Shown here: positions 46,396 through 58,795 of the stretch, one piece after another
How positions within the stretch are numbered: the stretch's first letter is position 1
Layout of the letters: the number at the start of each line of letters is the position of its first letter
Origin: Paramarasmius palmivorus
Lineage: Eukaryota; Basidiomycota; Agaricomycetes; Agaricales; Marasmiaceae
Length of the DNA: 64,000 nt
Direction of reading: 5' to 3'
Assembly (NCBI GenBank): GCA_037176845.1
Contig: JAYKXP010000017.1
Coordinates: 310,001-374,000 of the forward strand
Position numbers and translations under genes: made by a program
The notes under the pieces: generated by a model
Databases searched by the model: none
What the model saw: only the letters and a program-made list of their open reading frames with translations
What the model was told of the DNA's origin: nothing

Positions 46396-47532
46396 CGTGG
46401 ACGTCGACGACGGACCAAGTATCAGTGACGGCGGCGGACAGCGATTCTGAACGCCTCCTCGACCTTGCTCCAAATACTGCAGTGATTAGTCATCAAATTT
46501 CCCACACCATTTCGTCATCAGTACTTCAGTACTTGTTCCCTCTGTTCCTCCATCTCCCTGCCAAGTATATCAACGAAAATTTCGAGGTATTTTCTTGGAT
46601 TTCTCTCGTCAGAGCAGGCAAAATGCCAATAAATTTATTTATCTACTTACCCTCAAAGGCTTGTAGTTTTTTGACTCCTCAACGGCTTCCCTTCGCCTCG
46701 CTTGGCACCATGCGGGTTCGGTTTTCGCATCTAACTATCGCCGCTTGGAGGCCTATAACGTACTTACAGCGTGTTTCCAACACAAACAGCTTTTTTGAAT
46801 AGGATTCGGCGAATGATGTGGAGCCGCTTCATTCTCTCAGCTCCATGATACCGACAAGCTGATCACGGCTTCGAGCACGGCTTGCTACTGGCATCTTCCG
46901 TCCCGACTGGACTGTAGCACTATCGTCGCGACTCGCCTTTTTTGCCAGCTGTCAATCACCTTCACAACGCCATCGCAACGTCAGGACCCAGGCAATCACC
47001 TAACATTGTGATCTCGCGCCAAAATTGGACGTTTGATCATTTGGAGGACTTTTGTCTCCGTTCCTACTTAGGTACCTTGAGGAATACATGGTATGCGGAC
47101 TTCATGCGGATCCTTCTTGTCTGCAGGTCTGGAGGTGGTCAGGCAATCATTGAAGTATAACTATATGCGACATCGACGGTGCAACAATGCCGGTCATGAT
47201 GCCACATGGCCTTCTCAATCATGATACAGCACTGGTGCAGCACGCTCGAAGCCGATTGTTCTGTTCTACTGTTCCCGAAGCAAGCCAGCACCATGCTGAA
47301 GCACACTTTAGTACGGCCACGAGATGGTGAATAGACGCCGTACGATTCGCGTTCACGGGAAGAGGAGACCTGTCGTGTTTTTCTGGAGAATACAGGAGAC
47401 ATAGAGATAACCGCAGCCACAGTAAATAGATAGGAGAAGAGTATGCATATGTATCACGATTTCAAGCAACACTGAACCCAAGAAGACGATGATCCTTTGA
47501 TTCTTCTGTCATGGAACGTGGCATTGGGACAT
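46396..47532. other. Intergenic, about 1.14 kb
   Basis: The left part is the KNR4 promoter and 5-prime UTR, which is CT-rich up to about 46700. The right part flanks the 3-prime end of the DUF4360 gene. I see no gene. Confidence 0.6.
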
Positions 47533-48838
47533 TTAGCATTGTAGCCATTGGAAGTTGAAGGTCTAAAAGAAAACACGGGGCAAACACATCAATTGATCTT
47601 CTTTAGGACTAGGAAGCTGTCGATCAACTGACCTGCTTGATACTAGCGTCAATAGAGTCGTCCGCGATGTACCCATAGCCTTTCTTGTTGCCCGAGTTGT
47701 CAACCCGAACTTGTGAGTTAATGTTGAGGATCTTGGGCACGACCAGGTAAGACTATAGGACATTGGAAGGATATGGATAACATACAGAATCTTCACCGCA
47801 TGGGCTGTAGATCGTCGGGGTCAAGTTGAATTCATCACGGTACACGTAGTTCTTTCCTGATGTGGCACGATGAGAGCGGTTCGAACACAATGCTAAGGAA
47901 ACGTTACCGGGAATAGGTCCAACCAGGGTGGAGGTAGCCTCGGCTGTTGGTTGTGATTTCATGAACTAGAGGTAATGGGGCGGCCAATCTCAAGACGTAC
48001 CCTGTACAATCTGGCCTTGGACTACGAAACATCTATCAGTAATCAGTAGGACCAAGTCCCGACAAACAAACGTACAGTAATAAACCGAATCGTGGAAGGC
48101 CTTAACCTTGTCGTCAAGCGAATAGAATCCACGCTATCTAACTCTTGAGCGGATAATACTTGTGAATACTGAGAAGACTCACGTAGTCAACATCCACGAT
48201 GGCGAAAGAGAACCCTTGAGGAACGCTAATGAGTAGGTGAGCTGCAGCAATGTACTCGTATGAAATGAGGAGGTCTCGTACTGGACATTTAAAGAGACCT
48301 TAACGACAACTAAGTACCGACGGAAGGATATGTTCGTGTCGACTCACTTGACAGTTCCTACGGTTCAGTGTGACAGCGATGTCCGGTCCAGCACTCGCCT
48401 CAAAAGCGCTAAAGGTGATGGTCACCGCGGTGTGCTGGTCTGGAGTCAGAGTCAAAACGAGAACCACGTAAGAACGTATGGAAACATCCCGTTCAGGATA
48501 TAGTAGGCCGAGCTAGAGTTCAGTTAGATCCAGGCATTGCCAGGAAGCGCGTGTTATCATGTAATGCTCACCCTGGAGGGCATCCGGATCCGTTCAACCC
48601 AAGCGAGGTTCTAGAAACGCGTCTATCAGTCGTGAAAACGGATGGGGCCAACGAGTAACACATACATGTTGAAGTTTGGAGGACCAGTCGCAGTCGGAAC
48701 CGAGATGGACGTAGTCGTCGCAGGCGAGATTGTGGTGGTAGGCCGCTCAGCACGAGCAACATCGATGACCTCTTCACGAAGAGCTGCGCTCATCGCAGAA
48801 ACCGCCAATGCAACTGTTACGAAGAGAGAAGCGAACAT
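47533..48838 (-). CDS. Secreted DUF4360 protein, copy 1
   Basis: This is a small secreted protein of the DUF4360 family, function unknown. The start at 48838 gives the signal peptide MFASLFVTVALAVSAMSAALR and a Thr/Ser-rich linker. Small exons then spell the family core: NITSLGLNGSGCPPG, AVTITFSAFEASAGPDIAVT, LNRRNCQ, VPQGFSFAIVDVDYRGF and SLDDKVKAFHDSVYYFQGQ. The next part reads RDEFNLTPTIYSPCGEDS, then LNINSQVRVDNSGNKKGYGY, DDSIDASIKQ and a last exon TFNFQWLQC. The stop is at 47533-47535. Conserved cysteines (SGCPPG, NCQ, SPCG, final QC) suggest disulfides and an extracellular fold. The sequence was joined by hand over about eight introns. Together with copy 2 it forms a head-to-head pair 2.1 kb apart. 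Confidence 0.85.
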
Positions 48839-50948
48839 GGTTTGAATAGAGAAGACAGTAGTAGAATCGACTGGAACGGCGAGTCTGGAGTTCGTTCAAT
48901 TGCAAAGGTAGCTTTTATGCACCGTTTACTTCTCCTGCATGGACGATTTGACGCTGGTAGGATGCGTAAAAGCCAAGACTCAGCGTTCAAGTGTAAGGCA
49001 CCCTATACTGGGAAAACACATTGCGCGAAAGTATTGCGGAGAATCCAGGCTCGGTTTCTGGAAGTAACATGTAGAGAAAAGGATAAAGTCAGGGAGGAAA
49101 TTCGGGGTGAGGAACAAGTAAATTTGATGAAATCGCTACTCACAATGCAGTATATTCAGTCAGGTGTATTTCACCTAGGTACGGTACGCCGTAAATTTTC
49201 TGCGCATTAGAAGCGATGGTTTGAAGAGAAATAGCCTCTAAGGCGAAAGGAGATGTCGACAATTGAGAAACGGATAATAGACGCCGCACAAAGAGACCGT
49301 TTTTGGCGGAGGAAGTGTGGGAATAGGCAATCAAGGAAGTTCTTCGACCAACAAGAGTCCCAGTGCCATAGCGTGCCCGTCAACTCTAGTTATTTGTCCA
49401 TAATAAATTAACGGAAACTGAAAGTAAACCAAGCAACGGCCACCGTCGAATAGGTTGAGTACCCGTTCCGTTTTAGAGTCAAGATTTAGACGCAAAGAGA
49501 GCTATGCTTCGCCTGATAGACATCGGGAGAAATCTCGACCCGGTGGCTATAGAATTTGACCAAGAAAGACATATCTGCTGACAAAGGTTAGCATGATTTA
49601 GGTGTTGCGACCCGAGGGCCAAAAATGGCGTTTACACATACTCCAAACGGGAACTTGAAGGCTACTTCCAGCTGGCGTTCAAAAGCATAAGTTTGGGCTG
49701 CTGACAGACACAAATCAGAAAGCGGCAGAAAGCAAATGCGAATGCATACCTATTTGGGAGCACGAGACCACATTGAGGTAAGTTGAGCTATCCATCCCAA
49801 AGCCCAAGTGATGTGTCGCCATAACGTTCAGCCATTGCTTGCGCTCTAGCTTTGGTCGGTGATCATCTTCGAGCGGCCATGGAGAGCTGTTAGAAGTTGA
49901 GAAGTAACGGGATGATGCCTATCATCAATCTCATGACAATCATTCGGAATTGAGGCGTATTGTGTCCAACATCAACTATTGACAATCACCAACGTTGCGA
50001 TTCTATTGAACAGCCAGGTCACTGTCGAGCGTGTTGGATAGGTACGCGAAGGAAGATGTTCAAGTGAGTTATCCATCAGAATGGGACCGTCTATTTGGCT
50101 TTCAGAGAGGAAAGAGGACGGCTACATTTGAATGGGCTGTGAGTCGTGGTACCTTTGTGGTGGTGGTAGTGGTGAGAGAAATGTCCGAATTCCGAAGTTC
50201 CGACGCGACCGAGAACAATCACATGATGGTGGGACGCTCTTGGCGTCCCTCACAAATCCGGATCCAGAGTACTCTGAGGTGCTCTACTTCGAGTTTTTTT
50301 TTTCAACAGAGACACAACAGCGACCATGAAAGGAGACCTCTCGACTTTCGACTCAAAGATCTTACAAGGTAAGGATGTTCTTGGAATGCTATGATTTACG
50401 AGAACCACGCTAATACCTCCACCCCATCTACTTACTTAAAACTCGCTACTCAGGAACATCAAAATTCATCAATAAAAAGTTTGAGTTGATTCGACTGCTC
50501 TGGAACTCGCAATACACACTCAAATATACGCCACGAGGAAGTCTGCTGTAAACCCTCGTACCTTCTCGTTCCCGACATTTTATCGAAAACCGCCACTCGT
50601 TGAATTAGACCACGCGGACGGATTTTCTTCGAAATTCGTTTGAACGGGGTTCATCAAGGTTCATCTATCTATCTGCTGGATCTTGTTCATTTGTGAGAAC
50701 CACTTGGACCCAGAATTTGAAATCACCAACGACACCAACACAAATCCTCCGGAAAATGCCTTCCCAAAAATATCCGAACTGTCCTTCTTCCAGGCACTGT
50801 CAGCGCAGCTAAACTTACTATTCCTGCATTCTGGAAACTCTGAATGCACAGACATAAACATTCGACAACGGATATTCACATAGGATAAAAACAGCTGCTC
50901 ACCAGATACCTGCTTCTCCAGGATCAAGTTCACTTGCCTTCATCGACA
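48839..50948. other. Divergent intergenic region between the DUF4360 pair, 2.1 kb
   Basis: This is the longest clean gap next to secreted genes. TATA-like CATAAAAG lies on the minus strand about 75 bp before copy 1, and GATAAAAAC lies about 65 bp before copy 2. The remainder has only short frames without conserved content, so I see no gene. Confidence 0.55.
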
Positions 50949-51928
50949 TGCACTTCTTTTCTGCTTTGACCCTTTTGACTACCGCCACTGCTGTCTTCGC
51001 AGCTCCCACGACCGATGTTGCCGGTGGATCGATGTATGTTTTGACGTGTTTCTCGTCGATGGAATTGTGCATACTCACCTTACATCCTGCAGTAAAAACA
51101 TCGTGATTAATGGTTCCGGTTGCCCACCGGGAAGTATCAGCACGTCTTACAGCGGTGTGTTTGTCATCTCTGCTTTGAGGGGGTTATCAAACTGAGATAT
51201 TCGGTTTCACGCAGCGGACCGCTCCAGCGTGACTGCAGTATTCAGCCAGTTTACACCTTCCGTTTCCACCACATCCTTCCGCCAAAACTGCCAGGCCAGC
51301 GTGGAGGTCTCCATTCCTGTCGGCAAAAAATTTACCGTCAATAAAGTTACCTATGTAAGTTGAACCTCTTGCAAACCATCGGCCACCTAACGATTTGTAT
51401 GCTTCAAGGATGGCTTCGTCCAGTTGACTCCCAAGGTCTCTGTCATCCATGATTCCACATATTATTGTACGTCCTAGAGCTCAAGCTTCGGCATGCTTCC
51501 AGTTGACTAAAAAGAGTTATTCTCTAGTCCAAGGACAGATCAACCAGAAGACGTCGTCTGATACTGTCAAGGGACCAAAGAGTAAGATACTCACTTTTCT
51601 AATCATACCGTCGGCTAATATGAATGCTATACAGCCAGCAGCGTCGATCTCTCTAACGACTTCTCCAGCCAGAGCCCAATATGGAGTCAATGCGGGGGCT
51701 CTGCTATCGTGAACGTCGACATATGTAAGAATCTTCTAGCGCCCACTATCGTACAGATGCTAAGATCTTCATTTTAAGCCGTATATCTTAAGGATATGAG
51801 TGACTACGCAGATGGCTTTGCCTCCGTGGACAGCGCTAAGGTACGATCCTGTCGATGAGGATTCAGAAATCAAGTGCTGATCATGTTTTCCTTCGCAGTT
51901 CGGGCCTTTCACATTCCAGGACTGTTAA
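50949..51928 (+). CDS. Secreted DUF4360 protein, copy 2
   Basis: This is the second DUF4360 gene, divergent from copy 1. Start 50949 gives the signal peptide MHFFSALTLLTTATAVFAAP. Exons joined by eye spell KNIVINGSGCPPGSISTSYS, ADRSSVTAVFSQFTPSVSTT and SFRQNCQASVEVSIPVGKKF. DGFVQLTPKVSVIHDSTYYF, QGQINQKTSSDTVKGPK and SSQSPIWSQCGGSAIVNVDI follow. The last pieces are GFASVDSAK and FGPFTFQDC, with the stop at 51926-51928. The core order and the cysteines (SGCPPG, NCQ, QCGGS, final DC) match copy 1. The intron before GFASVDSAK is longer than usual (about 87 nt) and may hide a small exon. The protein is about 205 residues. Its function is unknown; an extracellular role is inferred from the signal peptide and cysteines. 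Confidence 0.87.
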
Positions 51929-52150
51929 TTGGCGAGAAACTTGAAAGGCTTCATTTTCTTGATCAGGCTCTTGCTGGGGTTATCTATATCTTGCACCACT
52001 ATGTTCTCCCTACTACATTAAAATGTCCTAAGTAAAATCACCAAAAACTTTGAATTTGGTTCCAGTGCCAGTGCCTCGGCTTGGCGGCCCGGAGATTGAC
52101 GCTCATCAGCAAATTTTCTGCGCCTTCACCCTCTTTCTTCCACTCCACCG

Positions 52151-53237
52151 ATGGCTCTCGTCAACACTCATTTACCCGAGCTCACACTCATATCGAAGGG
52201 CAAAGTTAGAGATATCTACTCTGTCTCCTCTCCGGATCACCTACTCTTCGTTGCAACTGACAGGATTTCGGCCTACGATGTCATCTTGAAAAACGTACCG
52301 CACATTCTCGACCGTTCAAAGAGATCTTCATGACATGGAATCTATAGGGTATCCCCGACAAAGGCAAACTCCTCACCCAAATTTCTTTGTTTTGGTTCAA
52401 GAAACTAGGAAGCATTATACCGAATCATTTTGTCACAGCGAACATCGATGAAATGCCGGAGGAAGTGAAGAAGTACGAAGATCAATTAAAAGATCGGACG
52501 ATGTTGGTGCGGAAAGCAAAGGTCGTTCAGATCGAAGCGATTGTGAGAGGATACTTGACTGGTGAGTCCTTGTTGAACAACACGGAAGCTCGAACGATAC
52601 ACCAACACCCCATCTAGGATCGGCCTGGTCTGAATATAAAAAGTCGGGGACAGTCCATGGCATCTCTCTGCCACCGAACATGGTTGAATCTCAAAAACTT
52701 CCGGAGCCTCTATTCACACCGTCTACGAAAGCAGAACAAGGAGCTCACGATGAGAATATTTCTCCGGAACAAGGTACATCCGCACGAATCCTGTTGCGAC
52801 AGGTTCTAACTCTTCTATCAGCGGCTAAACTTCTGGGCCAGGAGTTGTACAACCAAATTTCCCAAGCCTCTCTGAAGTTATACTCGGAAGCGGCCTTATA
52901 CGCGCATTCAAAGGGGCTTATCCTCGCCGATACGAAATTTGAATTCGGTCTCATTCCGTCTTCGTCGAAACCTGGAGAAGAGACCCTCATACTTGTCGAC
53001 GAAGTACTCACGCCGGATTCTTCTCGCTATTGGCCCTTGGAAGGGTACGAGCCAGGCAAATCCCAGCCGAGTTTTGATAAGCAATACCTTCGCGATTGGC
53101 TTGTCTCGGCAGGCTTTAGAAAAGGACTCGAGAACGGCAAGGAAGGTGAAGAAGGCAAAGGATGGCTCATTGATGAAGATGTTGTCCAGGGCACCAGAAA
53201 GCGATATGAGGAAGCTGTCAAATTGCTTATGGGCTGA
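52151..53237 (+). CDS. ADE1: Phosphoribosylaminoimidazole-succinocarboxamide synthase (SAICAR synthetase)
   Basis: This cytosolic enzyme of de novo purine synthesis joins aspartate to CAIR using ATP. Four exons (52151-52294, 52348-52561, 52618-52773, 52822-53237) give 309 residues, the normal size. The N-terminus MALVNTHLPELTLISKGKVR contains the nucleotide-binding GKVRDIY. Further conserved parts are LLFVATDRISAYDVI, GIPDKGKLLTQISLFWFKKL, QIEAIVRGYLTGSAW, PPNMVESQKLPEPLFTPSTK, DENIS, LILADTKFEFGL, LVDEVLTPDSSRYWP and SFDKQYLRDWL. All junctions keep frame. The enzyme is separate, as in yeast Ade1, not fused to the carboxylase as in animals. The start is unambiguous. Confidence 0.97.
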
Positions 53238-53396
53238 TTATAATGTAGAAGTAGAAGTAGTACCGGATGTATGTCGTGTACTTATTGGGTAACTATTATT
53301 GCTTTGCTCCCAAAGCATTTGCGATCAAGTAATTTACACACTGAGAATGTACATGATGTGCTACAAGAAAAAGAGTTCAAGAAGTCCACAGCAACT

Positions 53397-55122
53397 TTAG
53401 GCCTTCTTGCGCTTCGCCAACCTTGCCCTTGCTGCTTTGACCTTGGCCAACAACCTCATCTGCCAGAAGGGATGCTCCTTCCCATACGTCTCCTCCTTTT
53501 CATACTTTTCTCCTCCGGCAGGTCCATCTTTGGCCAACCTCCACGTCCCCAGCTTACGTCCCCAAATCCGGGCATTTTCACGATCGCCTAGCGCCATGTA
53601 ACTGAAGAATGCGATCATCAGATGGCTTTCATACCACGACGTGCATTGCAGTCCATCTTTATCGAGAAGATCAAGCTGCTCTTGACATTTCTTTATGATG
53701 AAGTCATCTGGGAGATCGAGGCGTTTTGTGCACCATTCCATAAACTCGTCCACTTCAACCTTGCCTTTAGCATAAAGAGCCCTTCGAGCGTCAGAACTGG
53801 CTGGATCAAGGCACGAGGGACACGTGCATTCGAACATGTAACCGTCTAGATGCTCTTTGCGAGTGGCGTATGGTTGCATGTTATCGCAATATCTACAAGT
53901 AAGCGTCAAATCTAACTTCGATGATCACAGAATCACAATGGTCAGCCTACTCACTGGATGAAGCATTCTTCGCCGGCCTTTATATCACGCGTAGCACGTA
54001 GTTGAAATGAGAACGAAGCGGTGTCCCAGCGGCGCTCGACGCTGGGCTCACAACTATCGCTCGGTTTATGAGTGCACAGTTCTACTAATCAAAGGTCAAA
54101 GTATGACACTGACCTGTGATTGATACGCGATATAATTTCTCCAACAGCTCTGTACATGCCCATCATATCCTGTTCCGCTACAGAGTCAACCGTTAGTGCA
54201 TCCCGCGCAAATGGAGGTCGCAACTACTCACTCTTGTCTTCCATTCCTTCTGTATTGAAGCCATTGGTTCGTAAAATTCCTTCCATCTTGTCAAGGCTTG
54301 AAGGCCAAGCATTCATCAGGTTCCAAAAAGCGGCTTCTTTTTCGGGAGTGAGGCGCCGGAATGAGTGTTGAAGAGTTTTCTTCCAATGTTCAGTTTGGAC
54401 CGATAGGAGGCTTTCTCTCGGTAGGTTGTCAGCCCATATACCAGGGATTCGTCCCATGAGGGGAAGAATGATGATAGGTCGCTCGCTGAGTATCTGAGGA
54501 AAGAAAAGTCGCGTCAGTGGCATTACATTCGAGAGAAAGCTTGACGCACCAATTCCCCCATCTTCAAATCACGGGTCGCGAACATTCCCAAACCCTTCCC
54601 TGGGGATTCTCCGATGCGATACGAAACGTGCTGAGGCCTGACCAGCGGCTTGGGGAAACCAGGTGTTTCGTAGATCAAACGTTTGATGCCTCCAGTGACG
54701 AGGCACTCAGTCCAACCATCTGGGTTGTTGGGCACGGTCGCGTCATTCGCTATCGCAGGAAGGGTTGTGCATACTAGCTCGTTGAACTCGTAGTCGGTAC
54801 GGTGCTTTGACGCACTTTCAAGAAATTGTTCAGGTCGACCTGGAAAAAGTGCTTGTTAGCCCACGCAACATTTCTAGCGTCACCTGTGCTCACCTTCCGG
54901 TGTGATCAAGTATACCACCCTCTCGTCGACATATACACGTTCCCTGACCCTTCCTTGGGGCTTTTCTTTGATTTATGCCAAAGAAGATCAGTTTCTTTCC
55001 CATCTTGTTTTGAAGGAACACGTACTGGTGCTGTTCGTTGAGCTTGCTGGTTTTTCTACGTCTGCATACGCTGTTTGAATGGCCTTTTTAGCTTTGCTGC
55101 TGTTCAAAAATCCCCGTTTCAT
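53397..55122 (-). CDS. SET-domain protein (SMYD-like core without visible MYND finger)
   Basis: This is a probable lysine methyltransferase. The start at 55122 gives MKRGFLNSSKAKKAIQTAYA, a basic N-terminus often seen in basidiomycete members. A 60-nt intron (54966-55025) joins it to KKPQGRVRERVYVDERVVYL. The SET domain opens with GESPGKGLGMFATRDLKMGE and LILSERPIIILP. After a helical insert (FRRLTPEKEAAFWNLMNAW) it carries the cofactor and active-site motif SRINHSCEPSVERRW and RATRDIKAGEECFIQYCDNM. A post-SET cysteine cluster follows (YMFECTCPSCLDP), then a C-terminal helical part ending ARLAKRKKA. I saw no MYND cysteines in the insert. Length is about 465 residues, substrate unknown. It ends 159 bp from the ADE1 stop, convergently. 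Confidence 0.83.
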
Positions 55123-55790
55123 GGCCGCCACAGTTTGGTATGATGTGGGAAGGAGAAAGAAGATGCACAGGTGTCTGGACTTTCAAGTGCGTGCCCCACA
55201 AACAAAAGAAGCATCTACGCCTCAAGGCCTCAAATTGTGAGGCGGTAAGCGAGTTTCCACAATGATACCGAATGATCCCATTGTCCAAGAAAGACTTCAA
55301 GGCCATCTATACAGGGCAAATTGATAGTTCAGGCAGGTGCATGAAGGCAGTATCGTGTGAAGAAGGATTTGTGGGTCCAGCGTCGACCACTGCCAGCCAT
55401 TGCTTAAGCGCTTATCGATTATCCCCGGTAAGACTTTGCACTAGCTTTCGCTTTTTTCAGGACGACCTTGGGCATTTAAAGCTGTCCAACAATTGCAGAA
55501 TAAGTAGTCATATTCGCCCGTATTCAATGTCAACCCTGACAGGAATACCCTGAAGCGTCCCCCCGTTGACTACCGTCTGACTGTTCCCTTGGGCCTTGGT
55601 GGTAGATTGGTATGAAGCCAGATGCACCAAACGTCTTGGGTTCCAATGCGTGATGTCGCGATAGCCATCAAGCAAGTAATTAATGACCAGACTCGATGGA
55701 GTGCGGCCTTCGCCGCCTTGAGCGCTAAGAAATATGACGCGTCGCGGAAATGCGCACTGTCCCCGCTTACCCATTTCTCCTTCTGCCACC
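55123..55790. other. Divergent promoter region, 668 bp
   Basis: This lies between the divergent SET and muskelin genes and should hold both promoters. A minus-strand frame (55508-55840) overlaps the muskelin start out of frame and has no recognised domain. Confidence 0.6.
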
Positions 55791-58765
55791 ATGGACATTC
55801 CAGCTATCGAAACAAAATCCGTTCCTCTGACATACTCCATCGATGCCTCTACCCCTCCAAGTGGTCGCTATGTCGCAGAGAACGTTCTAATCGACAAACC
55901 TGCAGACCAAAGTAGTAGATGGTCGACGTCAATGTCTAACAGCACAAACCAGTGGATCACCCTGCAACTGCATTCTCTCGCCATTGTCAGTTGAGTGCAT
56001 CCGGTGCCTTCGCAGAGCTGTTGCTGAAACTACTTGCTCCAGAAAGCATCACTTTCGGGAAAGTACGTAGCTTGTAACGAATGCAATGGACTAGTAGTGA
56101 CAATGCTGTTGCCTGGAACAGTACCACAAAGGTGTGTCATGACCTCTAATTATTGGTACAAGTGCTCAAGATGGTCTGCTCTAGCACACCCATGCAATAT
56201 GAAAGATTTCAAGATCTATGTTGGAATGACAAGAGACCAAATGGTTCAGGTGCTACACGGCAGTCTCAAGAACGACAGTATTCCCGAAACATTCTCCCTC
56301 AAACACATCGACGACTCCGGCCTCTGGTTTCCTACACGGTTCATTAAGATTGTGCCCTTGTCGTGCGTGTCTCATGCTACATACCAATCCCTTGACATGT
56401 CTGACAGCCAGCCACTCGCAGAGCACATGGAGCGAGTTTTAATTCATCCATATGGCACATCTCCATGACGGGTATAGTCGACGAGGCCATTGTCGATCGG
56501 GTGAAGAGAGGCTACGACGAGGTGAGTCAAACTGACAGCTTCCATGTGTCCCGAGCTCACTTGCCTTCCTTGTAGTATCGAGAATCCCAAGCTCTACGTT
56601 ATCTTCTCAAACATTTACGACAAAGGCGCCTTCTTTCGCCATATCATGCTATTCTCTCTCGTGTGGGCACGTCTCTGCAACCCGAACACCCATTGGCTTC
56701 AGAATTACATTCTTCCGTCGTTTTGCATGGTGACTGGTCCAGAGCTGAAGACATATTGGACGAAATGTCCGAACAAGGATTATTCTCGTCATACCTGGAG
56801 CAGCAAAGTCCCCACATCATTTGGACGAAACTCCCTGACGGTCCCTCGCCCAGGGCCGGCCACGCCATGTGTATGGACCAAGAAAGCGGATTGATTTACC
56901 TATTTGGGGGTTGGAATGGTCAGAAGAATTTAGACGATTTCTGGGTATACGAAATACAGAAGAGAGAATGGCGAACAGTTCCCTGCTGTTCAGACACTCC
57001 AAGTGCTAGATCGTGCCACAAAATGGTGTACGATGAGAAGACGCGATCTATATACCTCCTGGGGAGGATGGATGCGGATGGAATACCAAAGGGTGTGCAG
57101 AACGGGGTTGTAAATGGGAGCGCTTCGAATTCCTCTGTGCTGGCTGAACTTTATCGGTACCGCGTTGATGCCGAAGCATGGGAGTTGGTCAAGCCTGATT
57201 CGACGGTATGCAAGCCAATTTATTAGACAATTGGACGCGCTCACGATAATTCATAGAGCCCTGGGGGACCTCCTCTGATATATGACCATCAAATGGTCAT
57301 GGATAGCGGCAGACAGGTCTTATACGTTTCTGGGGGAAGAACAGTCAACATCACAGGAGATGTTCCTAAATATTCAGGACTATACGCCTTCGAGGTTGCA
57401 ACAGAGAAATGGTCGTTACTACCGTGAGTGATATCCTTGACAAGAAGTTGCTTCCGACCTCATCGTTTCCCACCAAGGCACGCAGAAATGTTTACTTTGC
57501 GATCAGGTGTGCATGACTGGGAGCTCCGCGTCGATGTTGCTAACACTTTGCTCCTCAGGACATGCTATGGTTCTCGACCCAAATATGCAAACGCTTTTTG
57601 TCCTCTTCGGGCAGCAGGGCGACAGAGGTTTATCGGATATCCATTCATACCATATTCCGACCCGCGTCTCGACCGAGCTCACCTCGTGCGCAATAGGACC
57701 TGAGCCTGACTCTTCCTCCGTTGCACGAGCAGTAATAAACTCGGACTTGAAGGAGATCTACGTGTAAGTTGCTTCCGTTTTTCTGTTATGATTTTACCGC
57801 TTGCCAACATATCATTGCTAGTCACACAGGCCTTCTGCGATCACATTCTTCAAGCTCTGTTTTTCCCGTCGACTCTCCGATGTGGCTATACCGCTATGGG
57901 TACAGCGAACGGAATTTCACTGGCAAGTGGATACAACTCTCGTCTTCCGGCGACGAAGCCCCTGAACCACGATCCGCTCACGACATTGTATACGACCAAG
58001 GGATGGGGGCCCTTTATATGTTCGGGGGTAATACCGGAGCAGTGAAGGATAGTGAAAGTGACAAGGAAAACCAGGACGGTAGCGGCGGGGGCGCAGAAGC
58101 GCCGAAGGATGAAGGGAGAAAAAGAGAAAAGATGACAAGGTTAGGTGACTTTTGGGCTATGACAGTAGAAAGGTGAGATTTGAGGTTACCGTGCGCTTGG
58201 ATATGAATCCTGACTCTGGTGACGAGACCTTCGTCAAAAGAGATTATACGACGAGCGACTTTTTACCTGCGTCAACAACAGTATGTGCCTTCTTCCTTCT
58301 GTTACAATGAATATTGATCATTTGTGCTTTAGATTCAAAGAAATGTGCACCTCAGCACCTCAGCTTCAAGCCTTATCATATCTCCAGAACCAGGTATCAG
58401 AAGTTGTGAATCACTCGGATCCAGAAGAAGCAGAGACGTTTAGATCCCTTCTCACACATCTCCTGTCGTCCGCTTCGCCCCCTTCTTCGCCTTACCTGAC
58501 TCGTCGCGATGCAGGTGAAGATGAACCCCCTCCTCGAAAACGCTCTAGGTCCAATGCACACGAGCATACTGTAGAGTCTCTGAGCTTGGCTGCGACGATG
58601 CTTCGGACAGCAGATCCACTGGAACCAACAAAAGAAGGGGCACTGTCCGACGAAACATTTGCGTGTCGGAATGGAGTTTTTGAAAAGATACTAGAGTTTG
58701 TGAACGAAGATGCGAAGCAGCCTACTGATAGTTTACTGGATTTATTTGGACTAAAAGTACAATAA
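55791..58765 (+). CDS. MKLN1: Muskelin (kelch-repeat protein of the CTLH/GID ubiquitin ligase)
   Basis: This is a kelch protein whose animal homologue is a member of the CTLH E3 ligase. The start at 55791 has a strong context (CCACCATGG) and gives MDIPAIETKSVPLTYSIDAS. The N-terminal discoidin-like domain contains PSGRYVAENVLIDKPADQSS, NQWITLQL, CNMKDFKIYVGM and GLWFPTRFIKIVPL. LisH/CTLH-like helices follow (VDRVKRGYDE, RESQALRYLLKHLRQR, LSPYHAILSR). Then come kelch blades, such as PRAGHAMCMDQESGLIYLFG, GWNGQKNLDDFWVYEI, RSCHKMVYDEKTRSIYLLG and HQMVMDSGRQVLYVSGG. A charged insert (SDKENQDGSGGGAEAP) sits in a late blade. The C-terminal part (ALSYLQNQVSEVVNHSDPEE) ends LLDLFGLKVQ. Length is about 800 residues. 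The order of domains is diagnostic. Confidence 0.92.
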
Positions 58766-58795
58766 ACGGACAGGTTGTCATTCTTTGATAGAACT

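Noticed and set aside
48839..50948. Hidden gene in the DUF4360 spacer (for example the 113-codon frame at 50031)
   Set aside because: The frame has low-complexity runs, no conserved motif and no partner exons.
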